NCBI GenBank assembly: GCA_938036665.1
Contig: CALHWR010000217.1
Coordinates: forward strand, 1 to 5,640
Direction: 5' to 3'
Length of the DNA: 5,640 nt
Source: an uncultured Collinsella sp.
GTDB lineage: Bacteria > Actinomycetota > Coriobacteriia > Coriobacteriales > Coriobacteriaceae
Positions 1 through 5,640 of this stretch are shown here, piece by piece; the first letter of the stretch is position 1; each line of letters opens with the position of its first letter. The notes beneath the pieces were generated by a model. It had not been told where the DNA came from, searched no databases, and saw only the letters and a program-made list of their open reading frames with translations. A program made the position numbers and the translations under genes.

Positions 1-36
1 CCCCCGCCGCAGTTCAGTGCGCAGCGGGGGTTCTTT
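1..36. terminator. GC-rich hairpin at the window edge, possibly a bidirectional terminator
   Basis: CCCCCGC (1-7) pairs with GCGGGGG (24-30), and CGCA (8-11) with TGCG (18-21), leaving a 6-base loop and a 2-base bulge. On the plus strand TTCTTT (31-36) follows, as in an intrinsic terminator. On the minus strand it lies 58 bases after the nifJ stop and is preceded by AAAGAA, but the bases that would form its T-run are outside the window. It may end nifJ, a convergent gene to the left, or both. Confidence 0.55.
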
Positions 37-88
37 CATGTCCGAGGACGTCCGCGAAGGTCAGCCCTCAGATCCTGCGGTGGGAGAC

Positions 89-3628
<3,540 letters not shown>

Positions 3629-3636
3629 ATACCCCT

Positions 3637-3641
3637 CTCCT
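3637..3641 (-). promoter_or_regulatory. Ribosome binding site of nifJ (decides the start)
   Basis: AGGAG on the minus strand lies 8 bases before the ATG at 3628, within a purine-rich run (GAGAGGAGAGGGG). The earlier in-frame ATG at 3646 precedes this run and has no Shine-Dalgarno-like sequence before it. The start at 3628 also brings the TPP residues T31, E64 and R114 into register with the D. africanus enzyme. Confidence 0.85.
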
Positions 3642-3660
3642 CTCATATAGGTATACAGGC

Positions 3661-3676
3661 CCCGGCGATCGCCGGG
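3661..3676. promoter_or_regulatory. Perfect 16-bp palindrome upstream of nifJ, candidate operator
   Basis: CCCGGCGATCGCCGGG reads identically on both strands and ends 32 bases before the nifJ start codon. It can act as a protein-binding dyad in DNA, or as a 6-bp hairpin with a GATC loop in RNA. No T-run follows on the minus strand, so it does not look like a terminator. Just downstream (3650-3655) is TATACC, a poor -10-like sequence; if this is used, the palindrome would fill the -35/-10 spacer. It does not match the Rex or FNR site patterns I know. Its role is inferred from symmetry and position only. Confidence 0.4.
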
Positions 3677-3909
3677 ATGTTGGCGTGATGGGATTTACGC
3701 TGTTGCTTCCAATCATCTGGCAGGCAGGCTCAGCAGCAGGTACGTGGCGTGGAGAGAAGACATGCCGAGGCGAGGGGCAACTGATGCGCCCCACAGACCC
3801 GACCGCCCGTCTTGCACATGACCGAGCGCCGCAAAGGCCGCATGCCGGATGCTCCCGGGCACGCCCCGGCGATGGGAAGCGCCCGCAACGGAAATCCGCA
3901 TGCGGGTTT

Positions 3910-3915
3910 ATTGTA
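3910..3915 (-). promoter_or_regulatory. Possible -10 element (TACAAT) of a nifJ promoter
   Basis: TACAAT on the minus strand matches the sigma-70 -10 consensus at five of six positions. It sits in the locally AT-richer stretch (about 3905-3960) downstream of the FHA-gene terminator, where a nifJ promoter would be expected. No good -35 hexamer lies 16-19 bases upstream; TTGCCG is 21 bases away. If used, transcription would start near 3903, at the dyad 3896-3905, and give a leader of roughly 275 bases. Confidence 0.3.
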
Positions 3916-3979
3916 CCCCGCCTTCAAGTGTAATTTCGGCAAATATAGGCGGGCGGTAAAGGTTTACCTTGGGTGACTG

Positions 3980-4002
3980 CCAAGGGCAAAATGATCCCTT
4001 GG
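3980..4002. repeat. Inverted repeat competing with the terminator hairpin
   Basis: CCAAGGG (3980-3986) and CCCTTGG (3996-4002) form a perfect 7-bp stem with a 9-base loop. The right arm overlaps both an arm and the loop of the 3989-4019 hairpin, so the two cannot form together. CCTTGG at 3967-3972 can pair with the left arm (3980-3985) instead, making a third alternative. The dense symmetry could also mark a small intergenic palindromic repeat element. Confidence 0.5.
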
Positions 4003-4019
4003 GGACGGAGGGACCATTT
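3989..4019 (-). terminator. Terminator-like hairpin after the FHA gene
   Basis: Read on the minus strand, AAATGGTCCCT pairs with AGGGATCATTT around a 9-base loop (CCGTCCCCA). This gives an 11-bp stem with one G-T wobble. The right arm runs into ATTTTG, a short T-run, and the left arm begins with A residues, as in intrinsic terminators that can work in both directions. It begins 11 bases after the stop codon of the FHA gene (4031). The T-run is short, so termination may be partial. Confidence 0.6.
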
Positions 4020-4030
4020 GACGGGACTGG

Positions 4031-4969
4031 CTAGAGGGCACCGAAGAGGATGGCGTAGGTAGTAGATTCGCCGAGCTTGAGCTCGTCGCCGGGATTGAGT
4101 TGGGCGGAACGGCCGGGCTCGACCTGAATGCAGACGCGCGTGGCCCCGTTTACCACCACGGTTCCGTTGGTGGACGACAAGTCCTCGACGTGCCAGATAT
4201 TTTGAGCATCGCACCAGATATGGGCATGGCGGGCCGAGACATCGTCGCCGACGTCGGTAATATCGCCCTCACCAGTGGCCAGCGCGCCAATCTCAACACC
4301 CTGCTCACTCGGCTGAATCCAGCGCGGGGCGCTCACGACAAAACTGTTTTGCACGCGCAGCAAGCCCAAGGGGTGCGCCGGGGCGGGTTCGCGCTCGCCT
4401 GCGGTCATCGACATGCCAAGCGAACGCGGCGTGGAGGTGCCTCCGCCACAGGTCGCGTGCGCGTAGTCGATGGCATAGTTCACCGAGGACCGCACATCCG
4501 CCGAACAACCGACGGCGACAAACAGCACCAGCACGGCCTCGGCGCGCTCGGCGGGCATGAGTTCCGCCGCCTGGGACAGGCGATCGAGCGCGTTGCGATA
4601 GAGATTCGTGTCCTGGTGACACTCTTCGAGCGCGCGTACCATCGGTTCACCTGCAGGGCCGCACACCATATTGATCACAGCCGTGGAGTCCATGGGATTG
4701 CGCTGGCGCAGGGCCAGTTGCGACATAATACGCGCAGCCGAGGTACCGTATTCGGCAAAGTAGCGCTGCTGAAGCGTGCCGACCGGCGCGCGAACGATAA
4801 AGCGGGAAACCCAAGAGCGATCGGCGGCCCGGCTCTGCGGGCTGCGGCCGTCGGCGAGCGGACGGGACGAAAGCACCAAGCCGCACAGCTCGATATGGCT
4901 CAGATGCGCCGCGCGCTTAAAGATGTCAAACATGGCCCCGCATGGGGTGAGCTCAACTTGAGATGCCAT
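4031..4969 (-). CDS. FHA-domain protein with unrecognised N-terminal region
   Basis: The product has 312 residues. The C-terminal part (about 222-308) is a forkhead-associated domain, a fold that usually binds phosphothreonine peptides. It shows EIG (226-228), VSARHAHI (244-251, with S245 and H248), VEDLSSTNGT (261-270, with N268) and the late strand LNPGDELKLG (291-300). The arginine normally found right after the IG motif is replaced by A229 in IGALATGEGDI, so phosphate binding may be weakened. Residues 1-185 form a mostly helical, soluble-looking region that I do not recognise; a flexible, alanine- and proline-containing linker (about 186-205) joins the two. There is no signal peptide or membrane segment, so a cytoplasmic location is likely. 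The start is supported by AAGGAGG 8 bases upstream. It follows the membrane-protein gene by 3 bases and is probably co-transcribed and translationally coupled with it. Codon use (ATA, TTG, CAA) is less biased than in nifJ. The FHA assignment is firm; the function of the whole protein is unknown. Confidence 0.9.
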   Translation of the reverse strand: MASQVELTPCGAMFDIFKRAAHLSHIELCGLVLSSRPLADGRSPQSRAADRSWVSRFIVRAPVGTLQQRYFAEYGTSAARIMSQLALRQRNPMDSTAVINMVCGPAGEPMVRALEECHQDTNLYRNALDRLSQAAELMPAERAEAVLVLFVAVGCSADVRSSVNYAIDYAHATCGGGTSTPRSLGMSMTAGEREPAPAHPLGLLRVQNSFVVSAPRWIQPSEQGVEIGALATGEGDITDVGDDVSARHAHIWCDAQNIWHVEDLSSTNGTVVVNGATRVCIQVEPGRSAQLNPGDELKLGESTTYAILFGAL

Positions 4970-4972
4970 GAC

Positions 4973-5640
4973 CTAGGCCTCCTTGGTCGTAGAAATAGAA
5001 TCGGACGATACTTCGACAGGTCCGCCAAAAGTACGGGCAGCTGCGGCTCCACCGGCAAGCGGAGTCGCCATCTGGACTTTTGTGCGTCGCGGTGCCGAAA
5101 CGGGAAGTTCAAAGGCAAAGCCCATCGCAAGCAAAAACCACGTAAGCGTATAGGTTGCAACCAGAGCGGCAACAAGGCCGCCCATCACGGCGCGTTGGGA
5201 AAATACGCTACATGCAGCCACAACCAGCACCGGAACCTCGCAGGCAGAAAGCGCAAGCACACCCTGCAGGAAGCCCGAGCGCCGATTGCGCGCAAGTGCC
5301 CCCGCGACAACGCCGGCTATGCCTGGCAGCGCCAACGCCAGTGCGGCAATAATACCCGGTATCGACCCAGACCACACGAGCGATCCCAAAGTCGCCGTCA
5401 CGCGAGCGCCCGACGCCAGCAGCGCGGCCGAAACCACGACCACAGCCCAAACCACGCCACAGACGACCGTCGCGCCGACCATCAGCGCGCGACGAACCGC
5501 GCGGCCAGACGCATCCATGGGGCACGGCGTGAGCGGCTCGCCGCGGAGCGAACGACCGACATTTTGCGCATAGTGGTCACAAAACGCCGAGAGCGCCGCC
5601 TCGACCGCCGCCGGCTCGGGACGATCTTTTTGATGGCTGG
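4973..5640 (-). CDS. Membrane protein with about four transmembrane segments, 5' end outside the window
   Basis: I do not recognise the family. The reading frame is open from the window edge (5640) to the TAG at 4973. The first in-frame ATG is at 5518, but it has no ribosome binding site, and the 40 codons before it have no stop and no ATG, GTG or TTG, so the gene most likely starts beyond the window. Counting from that Met as 1, hydrophobic segments lie at about 11-36, 52-77, 82-107 and 111-137. Positive charges sit before segment 1 (RRA), between segments 2 and 3 (RNRR) and after segment 4 (RRTK), which predicts both ends in the cytoplasm. The visible part before Met 1 is polar and helix-like (AAVEAALSAFCDHYAQN). 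The C-terminal tail (about 138-181) is soluble, low in complexity and rich in Ser and Thr. It precedes the FHA gene by 3 bases. A role as membrane partner or signalling protein linked to the FHA protein is inference only. Confidence 0.8.
   Translation of the reverse strand, partial: SHQKDRPEPAAVEAALSAFCDHYAQNVGRSLRGEPLTPCPMDASGRAVRRALMVGATVVCGVVWAVVVVSAALLASGARVTATLGSLVWSGSIPGIIAALALALPGIAGVVAGALARNRRSGFLQGVLALSACEVPVLVVAACSVFSQRAVMGGLVAALVATYTLTWFLLAMGFAFELPVSAPRRTKVQMATPLAGGAAAARTFGGPVEVSSDSISTTKEA
4978..4984 (-). promoter_or_regulatory. Ribosome binding site of the FHA gene inside the upstream gene
   Basis: AAGGAGG on the minus strand, a full anti-16S match, lies 8 bases before the ATG at 4969. 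It is contained in the last codons (AAG GAG GCC) of the membrane-protein gene, whose TAG stop is at 4973-4975. Ribosomes finishing the upstream gene would therefore sit on this site, which suggests coupled translation. Confidence 0.85.

Larger units (their letters stand above)
3629..4030. other. 402-base intergenic region between the FHA gene and nifJ
   Basis: No convincing protein-coding or RNA gene was found here on either strand. Short reading frames (for example 3685-3933 plus and 3713-3901 minus) lack good ribosome binding sites and give arginine- and proline-rich products without recognisable motifs. From right to left the region holds the terminator hairpin of the FHA gene (3989-4019) and overlapping alternative hairpins (3967-4002). 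An AT-richer patch with a possible -10 at 3910-3915 comes next, followed by a near-palindrome at 3892-3909 centred on CCGCATGCGG, and then a GC-rich stretch with imperfect pairing (for example 3851-3856 with 3874-3880). The last items are the 16-bp palindrome at 3661-3676 and the nifJ ribosome binding site. I recognise no riboswitch class, T-box or tRNA. Confidence 0.7.

Noticed and set aside
3629..3646. Upstream ATG at 3646 as the start of nifJ
   Set aside because: It would encode the Shine-Dalgarno sequence of the downstream ATG (MRGEGY), has no site of its own, and shifts the conserved TPP residues out of register with the family.
3685..3933. Small frames in the intergenic region (82 codons plus strand; 62 and 70 codons minus strand)
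   Set aside because: They overlap one another, lack ribosome binding sites and recognisable motifs, and show the Arg/Pro/Ala composition of random GC-rich frames.
3629..4030. Riboswitch, T-box or tRNA in the nifJ upstream region
   Set aside because: I looked for conserved cores of TPP, cobalamin, SAM, purine and T-box leaders and for the tRNA T-loop (GTTCRANYC), and found none. An uncatalogued structure cannot be excluded.
5518..5640. Translation start of the membrane protein at the ATG at 5518
   Set aside because: No Shine-Dalgarno sequence precedes it, and the frame stays open with protein-like sequence to the window edge, so the gene is better called 5'-truncated.

Overview
The window comes from a high-GC bacterium. 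Every supported gene lies on the minus strand. The large, oxygen-labile type of pyruvate:ferredoxin oxidoreductase, the GC-rich coding bias, strong AGGAG/AAGGAGG ribosome binding sites and an actinobacterial-looking FHA protein together suggest an anaerobic gut actinomycete of the class Coriobacteriia, such as Collinsella. This assignment is inferred from style; there is no 16S or other marker in the window.

In the order of transcription (right to left): 5640-4973 is the 3' part of a gene for a small membrane protein with about four transmembrane segments, whose 5' end lies outside the window. Its last codons carry the ribosome binding site of the next gene, three bases away (4969-4031). That gene encodes a 312-residue protein with an unrecognised helical N-terminal part and a C-terminal FHA domain. 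The two look like the end of one operon, closed by a strong hairpin at 3989-4019.

A roughly 400-base non-coding stretch (3629-4030) follows. It holds that terminator, a second hairpin that competes with it, a possible promoter (-10 TACAAT at 3910-3915), further dyads, and a perfect 16-bp palindrome at 3661-3676 just ahead of the next gene's ribosome binding site.

nifJ (3628-89) fills the rest. It is a complete 1179-residue pyruvate:ferredoxin (flavodoxin) oxidoreductase with all TPP-contacting residues and all three [4Fe-4S] cluster ligand sets. It would convert pyruvate and CoA to acetyl-CoA, CO2 and reduced ferredoxin, the central step of anaerobic carbon and electron flow. It appears to be transcribed alone and probably at a high level: it contains no TTA, CTA or TCA codon, which leaves its whole antisense strand open as a shadow reading frame. 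A GC-rich hairpin at 1-30 follows the gene at the window edge.

The window does not show an obvious new multi-gene system. The items most worth a second look are the FHA domain that lacks the usual phosphate-binding arginine and is coupled to a membrane protein, and the palindrome-rich leader of nifJ.
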